NCBI RefSeq assembly: GCF_004028635.1
Contig: NZ_RQJW01000011.1
Span: 1-64,000 of the forward strand
Source of the DNA: Streptomyces cyaneus
Lineage (GTDB): Bacteria; Actinomycetota; Actinomycetes; Streptomycetales; Streptomycetaceae
Direction: 5' to 3'
Length of the DNA: 64,000 nucleotides
Made by a program: the position numbers and the translations under genes. Positions 1 to 9,727 of the stretch are shown one piece after another (the first letter of the stretch is position 1; the number at the start of each line of letters is the position of its first letter). Below the pieces are notes generated by a model. That model did not search any database, was not told the origin of the DNA, and worked only from the letters and a program-made list of their open reading frames with translations.

Positions 1-52
1 CGGACGGGCTGGAATGCCTGGACCGGCGTCGAGGGGTGAGGCCACCTGAAAT

Positions 53-127
53 CAGCCCCTCCGGCGTTTGAGGAGCGGGGGTCCAGGGGGCGGAGCCCCC
101 TGGCGGGGTCGAAGGGGCGGAGCCCCT
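53..127. repeat. GC-rich palindromic intergenic element
   Basis: This stretch contains the phrase CCTCCGGCGTTTGAGGAG (positions 59-76) followed by two clean hairpins. The first has arms CCAGGGGGC (83-91) and GCCCCCTGG (95-103) around GGA. The second has arms AGGGGC (113-118) and GCCCCT (122-127), also around GGA. I recognise this arrangement as a very common Streptomyces intergenic repeat, from memory. It probably marks the end of an upstream transcript and may act as a terminator. No gene is visible in 1-221. Confidence 0.7.
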
Positions 128-221
128 GGAGGACGGGACGGGTAGGGGCGGCGGGGGCGAGGAAGGCCGAGGTCCGCACCAGCGCCCCGGCCCCGGCGAC
201 GGCATACGTAGGCTTCACCGT

Positions 222-1229
222 GTGAGTGCAAACACCCCGTTCACCTTCGCCCCCGCCACCGGCATCGGTTCCATGCCCGGCGGCGACGCCCGCGAGGCCG
301 CCAAGACCGTCACCGGATCCGTCGAGGACTTCCCGTACCTCGCCGAACTCCCCGCCCGAGGCCCCGGCGCGGACATGATCGGCCGGACCGCCGGGATGCT
401 GGTCGAGCTGTACGCGCGCGTGGAGCCCAGCGGGTGGCGGATCGGCGACCGGCCGGGGCGGGACACCAAGCGGGCCCGGTCCTGGCTGGGGGAGGACCTC
501 GACGCGCTGGAGGAGTTCACCCAGGGGTACGAGGGACAGCTGAAGGTGCAGGCCGTCGGCCCCTGGACGCTGGCCGCCGCACTGGAGATGAAGAACGGCG
601 AGGCCGCCCTCTCCGACGCCGGCGCCTGCCGCGACCTCGCCGCCTCGCTCGCCGAGGGCCTGCGGCTGCACCTGGAGGAGGTCCGGCGGCGCGTACCCGG
701 CGCCCAGCTCGTCCTCCAGCTCGACGAGCCCTCCCTCATCGCCGTACTGCGCGGCCAGGTCAAGTCCGCCAGCGGCTACCGCACCCACCGGGCCGTGGAC
801 CGGCAGCTCGTCGAGGCAACTCTCAGGGATGTCGTCGGGGTTCACGGCGACGGCCCCGTCGTGGTCCACTCGTGCGCACCGGACGTCCCGTTCGCCCTGC
901 TGCGCCGGGCGGGCGCGGCGGCGATCTCCTTCGACTTCTCGCTCCTCACCGAACGTGACGACGACGTGATCGGCGAGGCGGTGGAAGGGGGTGCGCGGCT
1001 CTTCGCCGGTGTCGTCCCGGGCACGGACGGCCCATTGTCAGACCCTGCCGGTAGCGTCATGGGTGTCAGGACGTTGTGGCGCAGGCTGGGGCTGTCACCG
1101 GGGCTTCTCGCGGAGGCGGTCACCATCACGCCGTCGTGCGGACTCGCGGGGGCCTCCCCCGAGTACGCGCGCAAGGCACTCGCCCACTGCGTCCAGGCGG
1201 CGAGATCCCTCGCGGACAACCCAGAGTAA
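222..1229 (+). CDS. cobalamin-independent methionine synthase-like protein
   Basis: This 335-aa protein matches the zinc-dependent catalytic barrel of MetE-type methionine synthases, which transfer a methyl group to homocysteine. The N-terminus carries the FAPATGIGSMPGGD substrate-binding motif. Two zinc-ligand patches are visible: HSCAPD (His-x-Cys) and TPSCGLAGASPEYA near the C-terminus. At 335 aa it is under half the length of full MetE (about 750 aa), as expected for the short single-barrel family found in actinobacteria, so its methyl donor is uncertain. The start is GTG at 222. It lies 15 nt upstream of ligA and probably shares its transcript. Confidence 0.85.
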   Translation: MSANTPFTFAPATGIGSMPGGDAREAAKTVTGSVEDFPYLAELPARGPGADMIGRTAGMLVELYARVEPSGWRIGDRPGRDTKRARSWLGEDLDALEEFTQGYEGQLKVQAVGPWTLAAALEMKNGEAALSDAGACRDLAASLAEGLRLHLEEVRRRVPGAQLVLQLDEPSLIAVLRGQVKSASGYRTHRAVDRQLVEATLRDVVGVHGDGPVVVHSCAPDVPFALLRRAGAAAISFDFSLLTERDDDVIGEAVEGGARLFAGVVPGTDGPLSDPAGSVMGVRTLWRRLGLSPGLLAEAVTITPSCGLAGASPEYARKALAHCVQAARSLADNPE

Positions 1230-1244
1230 CGGGAGGACAACACG

Positions 1245-3437
1245 GTGGCCGGCGACAAGCAAGCGGAGACGACGGTGCCCGCCGAGGCACGGGAGAAGCA
1301 CGCGAAGCTCGCTGAGCAGATCGAGGAGCACCGCTTCCGGTACTACGTGAAGGACGCTCCCGTCATCAGCGACGCGGAGTTCGACAAGCTCCTGCGCTCG
1401 CTCGAAGCGCTGGAGGACGAGTATCCGGAGCTGCGCACGCCGGACTCGCCGACGCAGAAGGTCGCGGGCGCGTACGAGACGGAGTTCACGGCGGTCCAGC
1501 ACCGCGAGCGCATGCTGTCGCTGGACAACGCCTTCGACGATCTCGAGCTCGCAGCCTGGGCCGAGCGCGTCCACAAGGACGTCGGTACGTCCACGTACCA
1601 CTTCCTTTGCGAACTCAAGGTCGACGGCCTCGCCGTCAACCTCACCTACGAGCACGGCCGCCTCACCCGCGCGGCGACGCGAGGCGATGGCCGCACCGGC
1701 GAGGACATCACCCCCAACGTCCGTACGATCGCGGACATTCCGGACCGCCTCAAGGGTGACCGCATCCCGGACCTCGTGGAGATCCGGGGCGAGGTCTACT
1801 TCCCGATGGAGAAGTTCGAGGAGCTCAACGCCCGCCTGGTCGAGGCCGGCGACAAGCCCTTCGCCAACCCGCGCAACGCGGCCGCCGGTTCACTGCGGCA
1901 GAAGGACCCCCGCGTCACCGCGACCCGTCCGCTCCACATGGTCGTCCACGGCATCGGCGCCCTCGAGGGCTTCGACGGCATGACCCGCCTCTCCGAGGCC
2001 TACGACCTGCTCAAGTCCTGGGGCCTGCCCACCGCCCGGCACAACAAGGTGGCCGAAGGCCTCGACGGCGTACGGGAGTTCATCGCGTACTTCGGCGAGA
2101 ACCGCCACTCCGTGGAGCACGAGATCGACGGAGTCGTCGTCAAGCTCGACGAGATCCGTCTGCAGGGCCGCCTCGGCTCCACCGCACGCGCGCCGCGCTG
2201 GGCGATCGCGTACAAGTACGCGCCGGAGGAGGTCAACACCAAGCTCATCAACATCCGTGTGGGCGTGGGTCGTACGGGCCGGGTCACGCCGTACGCCCAG
2301 GTCGAGCCGGTCACGGTCGCGGGCTCGGAGGTCGAGTTCGCCACCCTGCACAACCAGGACGTCGTGAAGCTGAAGGGCGTCCTCATCGGCGACACCGTCG
2401 TGCTGCGCAAGGCCGGTGACGTCATCCCGGAGATCCTCGGGCCCGTCGTCGACCTGCGCGACGGCAGCGAGCGCGAGTTCGTGATGCCGGCCGAGTGCCC
2501 CGAGTGCGGTACGGCGCTCAGGCCCATGAAGGAGGGCGACGTCGACCTGCGCTGCCCGAACGCCCGCACCTGCCCGGCCCAGTTGCGCGAGCGCCTGTTC
2601 TACCTCGCGGGCCGTAAGGCGCTGGACATCGAGCACTTCGGCTATGTCGCGGCCGCCGCCCTCACCAAGCCGTTGGAGCCGGCCGAGCCGCCGCTGGTGG
2701 ACGAGGGCGACCTGTTCGATCTGACCGTCGAGCAGCTGCTGCCCATCAAGGCCTACGTCCTCGACCAGGACAGCGGTCTGCCCAAGCGTGACCCGAAGAC
2801 CGGCGAGGAGAAGATCGCCACGGTCTTCGCCAACCAGCAGGGCGAGCCCAAGAAGAACGCGGTCGCGATGCTGGAGAACATCGCAGCCGCCAAGGAGCGC
2901 CCGCTCGCCCGTATCCTCACCGGCCTGTCGATCCGTCATGTCGGCCCGGTCGCCGCCGAGGCGCTGGCCCGCGAGTTCCGCTCCATCGACCGCATCGAAC
3001 AGGCCAGTGAGGAGGAGCTGGCGAACACCGACGGGGTTGGCTCGATCATCGCCGCCTCGCTCAAGGAGTGGTTCGCCGAGGAATGGCACCAGGAGATCCT
3101 CCGCAAGTGGAAAGCCGCCGGCGTCCGCATGGAGGAAGAGGGCTCCGGCGAGGACGAAGGACCGCGTCCGCTGGAAGGGCTTACCGTCGTCGTCACCGGA
3201 ACGCTGGAGCATTTCACCCGCGACGGTGCCAAGGAGGCACTGCAAAGTCGCGGAGCGAAGGTGACGGGTTCCGTTTCGAAGAAGACGTCTTTCGTCGTCG
3301 TGGGCGACAGTCCCGGGTCCAAGTACGACAAGGCCATGCAGCTCAAGGTGCCTGTTCTGAACGAGGACGGCTTCAATGTCCTGTTGGAACAGGGGCCCGA
3401 AGCGGCGGCCGAAGTTGCGCTCCCTACAGAGGAGTAG
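1245..3437 (+). CDS. ligA: NAD-dependent DNA ligase LigA
   Basis: This 730-aa enzyme seals nicks in duplex DNA during replication and repair, using NAD+ as adenylate donor. The adenylation-site motif KVDG has the nucleophilic lysine at about residue 125, preceded by the Ia domain with HRFRYYVKD. An OB fold follows, then a four-cysteine zinc finger (CPEC...CPNARTC, about residues 420-445). Helix-hairpin-helix repeats come next, including SIRHVGPVAAEALA, and a C-terminal BRCT domain begins at about residue 645. It is somewhat longer than the usual 670 aa because of a charged insert at about 500-540, which I recall as typical of Streptomyces LigA. The start is GTG at 1245 with GGGAGGA 7 nt upstream. 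Confidence 0.98.
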   Translation: MAGDKQAETTVPAEAREKHAKLAEQIEEHRFRYYVKDAPVISDAEFDKLLRSLEALEDEYPELRTPDSPTQKVAGAYETEFTAVQHRERMLSLDNAFDDLELAAWAERVHKDVGTSTYHFLCELKVDGLAVNLTYEHGRLTRAATRGDGRTGEDITPNVRTIADIPDRLKGDRIPDLVEIRGEVYFPMEKFEELNARLVEAGDKPFANPRNAAAGSLRQKDPRVTATRPLHMVVHGIGALEGFDGMTRLSEAYDLLKSWGLPTARHNKVAEGLDGVREFIAYFGENRHSVEHEIDGVVVKLDEIRLQGRLGSTARAPRWAIAYKYAPEEVNTKLINIRVGVGRTGRVTPYAQVEPVTVAGSEVEFATLHNQDVVKLKGVLIGDTVVLRKAGDVIPEILGPVVDLRDGSEREFVMPAECPECGTALRPMKEGDVDLRCPNARTCPAQLRERLFYLAGRKALDIEHFGYVAAAALTKPLEPAEPPLVDEGDLFDLTVEQLLPIKAYVLDQDSGLPKRDPKTGEEKIATVFANQQGEPKKNAVAMLENIAAAKERPLARILTGLSIRHVGPVAAEALAREFRSIDRIEQASEEELANTDGVGSIIAASLKEWFAEEWHQEILRKWKAAGVRMEEEGSGEDEGPRPLEGLTVVVTGTLEHFTRDGAKEALQSRGAKVTGSVSKKTSFVVVGDSPGSKYDKAMQLKVPVLNEDGFNVLLEQGPEAAAEVALPTEE

Positions 3438-3710
3438 CGGTTGAAGGCCCCCGGATCGGCGCATACCAGATGCATACGGGTGGCTGGGGCGCATTCGGGC
3501 AACCGTTGACGACCGCTGCCCGTGGAAGCCTTCTGCGGCCTACTGTTGAGGGGTGCGCCTGCCGTGCCCAGCTGCGGTTGGGGCATCCCCTTGCTCTGAG
3601 AGGGCTTTGAAAGGGCGAGGGGAAGGGTTTTCCAACGCGGTGCCGTTGAAGGTTGTTGTCGGGCATCGGGCCGCGTGGCGTGGGCACCGCCGGCTGTGAG
3701 AGGGACGGGA

Positions 3711-5945
3711 ATGGAACCGACCGAGAGCGCCGCCCCGAACTCACGGCTGCGCCGGATGGCCGGCGCATGGCGGGGGTGGGCGGCGCGGACCGCGGAGCGT
3801 TCGCGCTCGGAAAGAGGCGCGGGGAGCGCCGCCGGGCAGCGCACCGCGCCGGAGGGCCGCACCACCGCGCAACTCGGCGCCGAGCGCGCCACCGACCTGC
3901 CGGACGCCGAACACGAACGGCACCTGTCCTGGCCCGCCCTGCCCGCGGCGGTCGTCGCGGCGGCCGGGTTCGTCCTCGGCGCCGGGTTCTACCGGGCGTT
4001 CACCGGCCACCACGCGCTCTTCCCGTCCGGCACCGTCGGCTGGTCGCTGGCCGTGCTGACCGGCGTCATCGTCGGCCACCTCGTCATGCTCGGCCGCGCC
4101 CGCTGGTGGGGCGGCACCGGCTCCGGCGCCGCCCTCACCCTAGCCGTGCTGATGCTGTACGGCTGGGTGCCCGCCGGCATGGTCAGCCTCACCGTCGTCG
4201 TCCTGGTCGGCATCGCCCGCCGGGGCCGCTGGCGGCAGGGCGTGCTGCACGGCGCGGTGGACATCCTCGGCATCGCCGCCGGGGCCCTCGTGCTGGCCGC
4301 CTTCGGTCGCGTACCGACCGTCGAGAACCCCTGGAACCCCGACACCTGGACGCTCTACACCGCCCCCGGTGTGGTGCTTGTCGCCGCCGCCTATCTCGCG
4401 GTCACCCGTGTTCTGCTCTGGTACTTGCACGCCCCGCGCGGCGGCCTGCCCACCGTCGCGCGCACCGCGCTGGTCAGGCAGGGTCTGGTCGCTGTCGCCC
4501 TGCTCGGTATCGCCCCGCTGGTGTGCGTGGTCGCCACCGCCAAGCCCCTGCTGCTGCCGCTGTTCTCCATCCCCCTCATCGCCCTCGACTCCACCTTGTG
4601 GATCGCGCGGGCCAGGGCGGAGGAGCAGCTGCGCGATCCGCTGACCGGACTGCCCAACCGGCAGTGGCTGCTGGAACGCATCTGGACCGCCCTCGACGAC
4701 GCCGAGCGCATCGGCGCCCGGTCCGCCCTGATGCTGATCGACCTCGATCGTTTCCGGTCGGTCAACGACACGCTCGGTCATCTCGCCGGTGACCGGTTGC
4801 TGTTGCAGATAGCGGACCGGCTGCGCCTCGCCCTGCCGCGCGGAGCGGAGGCCGCGCGACTCGGCGGCGACGAGTTCGCCGTCTTACTGCCCGTCGCCGA
4901 CTCCACCACGTCCGCGACCCGGGTCGCCCGCGGCCTGGTCACCGCCCTCAGCTCCCCGCTCGACCTCGACGGGCTCACCCTGGTCCTGGAGGCCAGCGCC
5001 GGCGTCGCCGTCTTCCCGGACCACGCCCTCGACGCCGAGGGGCTGCTGCGGCGCGCGGACGTGGCGATGTACCAGGCGAAGCGGGACCGTACGGGCGTAG
5101 AGGTCTACGAGTCGAAGCGGGACTCGAACACCCCGGACCGGCTGGGGCTGCTGGGGGATCTGCGCCGAGCCCTCGACGCGCACGAGGTCGAGCTGCACTA
5201 CCAGCCGAAAGTCCGCTTCGACGGACAGGTCGTCGGCCTTGAGGCCCTGGTGCGCTGGGTACATCCCGAGCGCGGGAAGGTGCCGCCGGACGAGTTCATA
5301 GCGATCGCCGAGTCGTCGGGGCTGATGCCGCATCTGACGGAGTACGTGCTGGAGACAGCGCTCGGGCAGGTGGCGCAATGGCGCTCCCAGGGCCTGTACG
5401 TGCCGGTCGCGGTCAACGTCTCCCCGCGTGATGTGCACACCCCCGGATTCGCGGGCTCCGTCGCCGCCCGGCTCGCCCGGCACGGCGTCCCGGCGGGAGC
5501 GCTCCAGCTGGAGATAACGGAACACGTCCTCCTGGAGGACCCGCAGCGCGCCGCCGACACCCTCGCCGGGCTGACCGGACACGGCGTGAAGATGTCTCTG
5601 GACGACTTCGGCACGGGGTATTCGTCCCTCGTGCACCTGAGACGGCTGCCGGTGAGCGAGCTGAAGATCGACCGCTCGTTCGTGGCCCGGCTGGCGGTGG
5701 ACAACGAGGACGCGGAGATCGTGCGCTGCACGGTGGATCTCGCGCACTCGCTGGGCCTGCTCGTGGTCGCCGAGGGCGTCGAGGACGACGAGACCTGGGA
5801 ACGCCTGCGGGACCTGGGCTGCGACGCCGTGCAGGGCTGGCTGGTCGCGGCGGCGATGCCGCCTGAGGAGACGACGGCGTGGCTGCGGGCGCGGGGTTCG
5901 CGGGGGTGGGTGCGGCCGAAGGCGGCGCTTCCTGCGGCCGAGTGA
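3711..5945 (+). CDS. rmdB: membrane GGDEF-EAL protein, c-di-GMP phosphodiesterase (RmdB type)
   Basis: This 744-aa protein has several hydrophobic segments at about residues 70-300 (the first around AAVVAAAGFVLGAGF), then a GGDEF domain and an EAL domain. The GGDEF motif is intact (385-389, in RLGGDEFAVL). The EAL motif is intact at 511-513 (GLEALVRW) with DDFGTGYSSL downstream. In S. coelicolor the gene next to ligA is rmdB, a c-di-GMP phosphodiesterase affecting aerial development. I assign the name from position and architecture. The start is ATG 3711 with GAGGGACGG upstream; a GTG at 3675 in frame has no ribosome site. I found no convincing promoter in the 273-bp gap after ligA. Confidence 0.88.
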   Translation: MEPTESAAPNSRLRRMAGAWRGWAARTAERSRSERGAGSAAGQRTAPEGRTTAQLGAERATDLPDAEHERHLSWPALPAAVVAAAGFVLGAGFYRAFTGHHALFPSGTVGWSLAVLTGVIVGHLVMLGRARWWGGTGSGAALTLAVLMLYGWVPAGMVSLTVVVLVGIARRGRWRQGVLHGAVDILGIAAGALVLAAFGRVPTVENPWNPDTWTLYTAPGVVLVAAAYLAVTRVLLWYLHAPRGGLPTVARTALVRQGLVAVALLGIAPLVCVVATAKPLLLPLFSIPLIALDSTLWIARARAEEQLRDPLTGLPNRQWLLERIWTALDDAERIGARSALMLIDLDRFRSVNDTLGHLAGDRLLLQIADRLRLALPRGAEAARLGGDEFAVLLPVADSTTSATRVARGLVTALSSPLDLDGLTLVLEASAGVAVFPDHALDAEGLLRRADVAMYQAKRDRTGVEVYESKRDSNTPDRLGLLGDLRRALDAHEVELHYQPKVRFDGQVVGLEALVRWVHPERGKVPPDEFIAIAESSGLMPHLTEYVLETALGQVAQWRSQGLYVPVAVNVSPRDVHTPGFAGSVAARLARHGVPAGALQLEITEHVLLEDPQRAADTLAGLTGHGVKMSLDDFGTGYSSLVHLRRLPVSELKIDRSFVARLAVDNEDAEIVRCTVDLAHSLGLLVVAEGVEDDETWERLRDLGCDAVQGWLVAAAMPPEETTAWLRARGSRGWVRPKAALPAAE

Positions 5946-5996
5946 GCTTCCCGCACGAGGGCGTAGCGGTCTTCCCGCACGTAGGAGTTCTGCGCG

Positions 5997-6584
5997 CTAA
6001 CGGCTCGCCTCCGCCGTGAAGTGGCCCGTCAGAAGCTCCAGTCGCCTCTCGTGTGCTCCCTCCGGTAGCCGCCCGCTGCGCATCAGCGTCACCAGGCCGT
6101 GCAGTCCGGCCCAGTAGGTCTCCGTCAGCAGGCCAGGGTCGTCGCCCTCGGCGGCGATCGGCTCGACCGCCGCCAGCAGTTCGGCGAACGCCTCCTGCAG
6201 CTCCGCCGGGGCCTCGGGCGTGGCGAACGGCAGGTCCACGCGGTGCGTGAACATCGCGTCGTACAGCGCCGGTCGGCGCCGCGCGAACGCCGTGTACGCC
6301 TCGCCCACCGCCGTGAGCCTCCCGCGCTTGCCCTTCGCCGCCCGGGATGCCGTACGCATCTCGGCGGCGAGCTCGGCGCAGCCCTGCACCGCCACCGCCG
6401 CCATGATCGCCTCCTTGCCCTTGAAGTGGCTGTAGAGGACGGGCTGGCTGTACTCGATCTCGGCCGCAAGGCGGCGCGTGGTGACCGCCTCCCAACCCTC
6501 GGCCTCCGCCAGTTCCCGCGCGGCCGTGACGATCAGCCGCTCGCGCTCCGCTCGTTCGCGCTCCCGGCGCGTCTGGATGGACAT
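5997..6584 (-). CDS. TetR-family transcriptional regulator
   Basis: This 195-aa protein has an N-terminal TetR helix-turn-helix (about residues 15-62), including VTTRRLAAEIEYSQPVLYSHFKGKEAI, which is characteristic of the family. The C-terminal part resembles the WHG/TetR_C_33 type of ligand-binding domain. It is divergent from the DUF4267-cupin pair. The 109-bp gap contains two identical-architecture palindromes, so it probably represses itself and that operon. Its ligand cannot be told from sequence. It is convergent with rmdB across 51 bp. Confidence 0.9.
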   Translation of the reverse strand: MSIQTRRERERAERERLIVTAARELAEAEGWEAVTTRRLAAEIEYSQPVLYSHFKGKEAIMAAVAVQGCAELAAEMRTASRAAKGKRGRLTAVGEAYTAFARRRPALYDAMFTHRVDLPFATPEAPAELQEAFAELLAAVEPIAAEGDDPGLLTETYWAGLHGLVTLMRSGRLPEGAHERRLELLTGHFTAEASR

Positions 6585-6594
6585 GGCCTTGATT

Positions 6595-6657
6595 CTAGCA
6601 GTGCTAGCGAATCTGCCGCCGCTCTGCTAGCTTCGCTCCTGTCGCTAGCGTTGCTAG
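6595..6657. promoter_or_regulatory. twin TetR operator, CTAGC-N3-GCTAG x2
   Basis: Two palindromes with the same layout lie between the divergent genes: CTAGC-AGT-GCTAG (6595-6607) and CTAGC-GTT-GCTAG (6645-6657). Their centres are exactly 50 bp apart, close to five helical turns. A further GCTAGC half-type site lies at 6626-6631. Position and symmetry point to binding by the adjacent TetR protein, which is inference. Confidence 0.7.
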
Positions 6658-6693
6658 GAATCAGCTCGCCCGACCCTGACGAGGAGACCCGGC

Positions 6694-7065
6694 ATGACCG
6701 TCACCGCGTACACCCTGGCCGTCGTACTCAATGTGTTCGTCCTGTTCATCGGGGCCCGCTTCCTGCTCCAGCCCCGCCTCGCCGCCCTCGGCTACGGCGT
6801 CCCGGCCGACGCCGACGGCGACGCCTCCGCGTACCTCACGATCAAGGGCCTGCGAGACGGCGCCTTCGGCCTTCTGGGTCTGGCGCTGCTCGCGTTCGTC
6901 GGAGCCGAGGCCGAGGCCTGGTTCATGCTCTGCGTCGCCGTGATTCCGCTGTTCGACACCCTGATAGTGCTGCGCCACGGCGGCACGAAGGCCGTCGCGT
7001 TCGGGATTCACTTCGCGACGGCGGTCGTTGTACTCATCAGTGCCGGACTGCTGTTCGCCGTCTGA
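6694..7065 (+). CDS. DUF4267-type small integral membrane protein
   Basis: This 123-aa protein has four hydrophobic helices (about residues 5-25, 50-70, 75-92 and 100-122) with a short polar stretch after the first. Its overall pattern, including FIGARFLLQP and IKGLRDGAFG, matches the DUF4267 family of four-helix membrane proteins of unknown function. It is the first gene of a two-gene operon with the cupin protein 24 bp downstream. It is divergent from a TetR regulator whose probable operators overlie its promoter. A GAGGAG ribosome site precedes ATG 6694. Confidence 0.8.
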   Translation: MTVTAYTLAVVLNVFVLFIGARFLLQPRLAALGYGVPADADGDASAYLTIKGLRDGAFGLLGLALLAFVGAEAEAWFMLCVAVIPLFDTLIVLRHGGTKAVAFGIHFATAVVVLISAGLLFAV

Positions 7066-7089
7066 CGACAAGCAAGGGGGAACTGGGCC

Positions 7090-7632
7090 GTGTCGCTGTT
7101 CATTCCGAAGTTCGACGAGTCCGTGGTGGTGCGCGACACGGACGCCGAGGTGGTCGGCGCTGCTCCCGTCGCCGTCAAGCTGCTGGCCGACAGCAGTGCG
7201 ACCGGTGGTGCGCTGTCCACCGTGCGGGTCACCCTCGGGGAGGGGGCCGACGGGGCGCGGCCGCACCTGCACAGGAACTCCGCCGAGATGTTCTTCCTGC
7301 TCGACGGCGAGGCCCGGCTCCTGTCCGGCGACGACATCGTGACCGCCGAGCGCGGCGACCTCGTCGTCGTCCCACCGGGCAAGGCGCACGCCTTCGCCGC
7401 CGCCCCCGGAAGCACCGCCGACATCCTCATCGTGATCACGCCGGGAGTCGAACGCTTCGAATACTTCCGCCACCTGCAGCGCATCCGCCTCGGCGAGGTC
7501 ACCCGGGAGAGCCTGCTGGAGGTGCAGGAGCTGTACGACAACCACTTCCTGCAGAGCGAGGCGTGGGACCGGCGCCATCAGGGAGCGCGGCGCGGGGAAA
7601 CCGTTTCACGGGCATCGTCCCCCGCCCCATAG
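7090..7632 (+). CDS. cupin-domain protein
   Basis: This 180-aa protein has one cupin barrel. The metal-binding motif is visible as RPHLHRNSAEMFFLLDGE (two His and a Glu) and the second motif as GDLVVVPPGKAHAF with its His. This fits quercetinase-like or polyketide-cyclase-like cupins; the substrate is unknown. The start is GTG 7090 after an AAGGGGGAA site. It shares an operon with the DUF4267 protein and so is probably under the divergent TetR regulator. A good -10 box (TAGGAT, 7630-7635) overlaps its stop codon and probably serves gatC. Confidence 0.82.
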   Translation: MSLFIPKFDESVVVRDTDAEVVGAAPVAVKLLADSSATGGALSTVRVTLGEGADGARPHLHRNSAEMFFLLDGEARLLSGDDIVTAERGDLVVVPPGKAHAFAAAPGSTADILIVITPGVERFEYFRHLQRIRLGEVTRESLLEVQELYDNHFLQSEAWDRRHQGARRGETVSRASSPAP

Positions 7633-7675
7633 GATTGGCCCCAAACCACACACACTCACCCCAGAGGATCGCTGC

Positions 7676-7972
7676 ATGCCTGGCATCACGCGCGAGGAGG
7701 TCGCCCACCTCGCCCGGCTGGCGCGTCTGGAGCTGAAGCCCGAAGAGCTTGAACACTTCGCGGGACAGCTGGACGACATCATCGGCGCGGTGGCCCGCGT
7801 CAGCGAGGTCGCCGACCAAGACGTACCGCCGACCTCTCACCCGCTGCCGCTGACGAACGTCATGCGCGCGGACGAGGTCCGTCCCTCGCTCACCCCCGAG
7901 CAGGCGCTCTCCGGCGCCCCGGCCCAGGAGCAGCAGCGTTTCAAGGTGCCGCAGATCCTGGGGGAGGACTAA
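7676..7972 (+). CDS. gatC: GatCAB amidotransferase subunit C
   Basis: This 98-aa protein is the small chaperone-like subunit of the glutamyl/aspartyl-tRNA(Gln/Asn) amidotransferase. It wraps GatA and contacts GatB. The start ITREEVAHLARLARLEL and the later DVPPTSHPLPLTNVMRADE are diagnostic for GatC. It lies 7 bp upstream of gatA in the order gatC-gatA-small gene-gatB. The ATG at 7676 is preceded by AGAGGA. A -10 box TAGGAT at 7630-7635 suggests its own promoter. Confidence 0.97.
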   Translation: MPGITREEVAHLARLARLELKPEELEHFAGQLDDIIGAVARVSEVADQDVPPTSHPLPLTNVMRADEVRPSLTPEQALSGAPAQEQQRFKVPQILGED

Positions 7973-7979
7973 GACCACC

Positions 7980-9469
<1,490 letters not shown>

Positions 9470-9473
<4 letters not shown>

Positions 9474-9712
9474 GTAAGGCACTGTCCAAGGCCAAGGGCT
9501 TCAAGAAGTCCAAGTCCGGCCTGTACCTGTCCATGGCCACCACCGCGTTCGGCGCGGTCAGCGTCGCCAAGCAGGCCAAGCTGGCCCGCTCCGAGAGCGA
9601 CACGCTCCGCCTGATCGACGCCGCCGTGTCCGCCGCCGCCATCGTCACCGGCCTCGCCATCCTCTACCGCGAGCTGAAGCGGCTGGGCGACGACGACGTC
9701 CTGCTGGGCTGA
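9470..9712 (+). CDS. conserved small protein between gatA and gatB
   Basis: This gene encodes 80 aa: a basic N-terminus (MSKALSKAKGFKKSKSG), then a hydrophobic stretch of about 20 residues (about 45-65: IDAAVSAAAIVTGLAILY) and a short acidic tail. The start GTG 9470-9472 overlaps the gatA stop (GTGA), with a GAGGAGG site about 12 nt upstream. It ends 15 bp before gatB, so it sits inside the gat operon. I recognise no domain. It could be a small single-span membrane protein; a link to tRNA amidation is only suggested by position. Confidence 0.75.
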
Positions 9713-9727
9713 GAGGGAAGTTTCACC

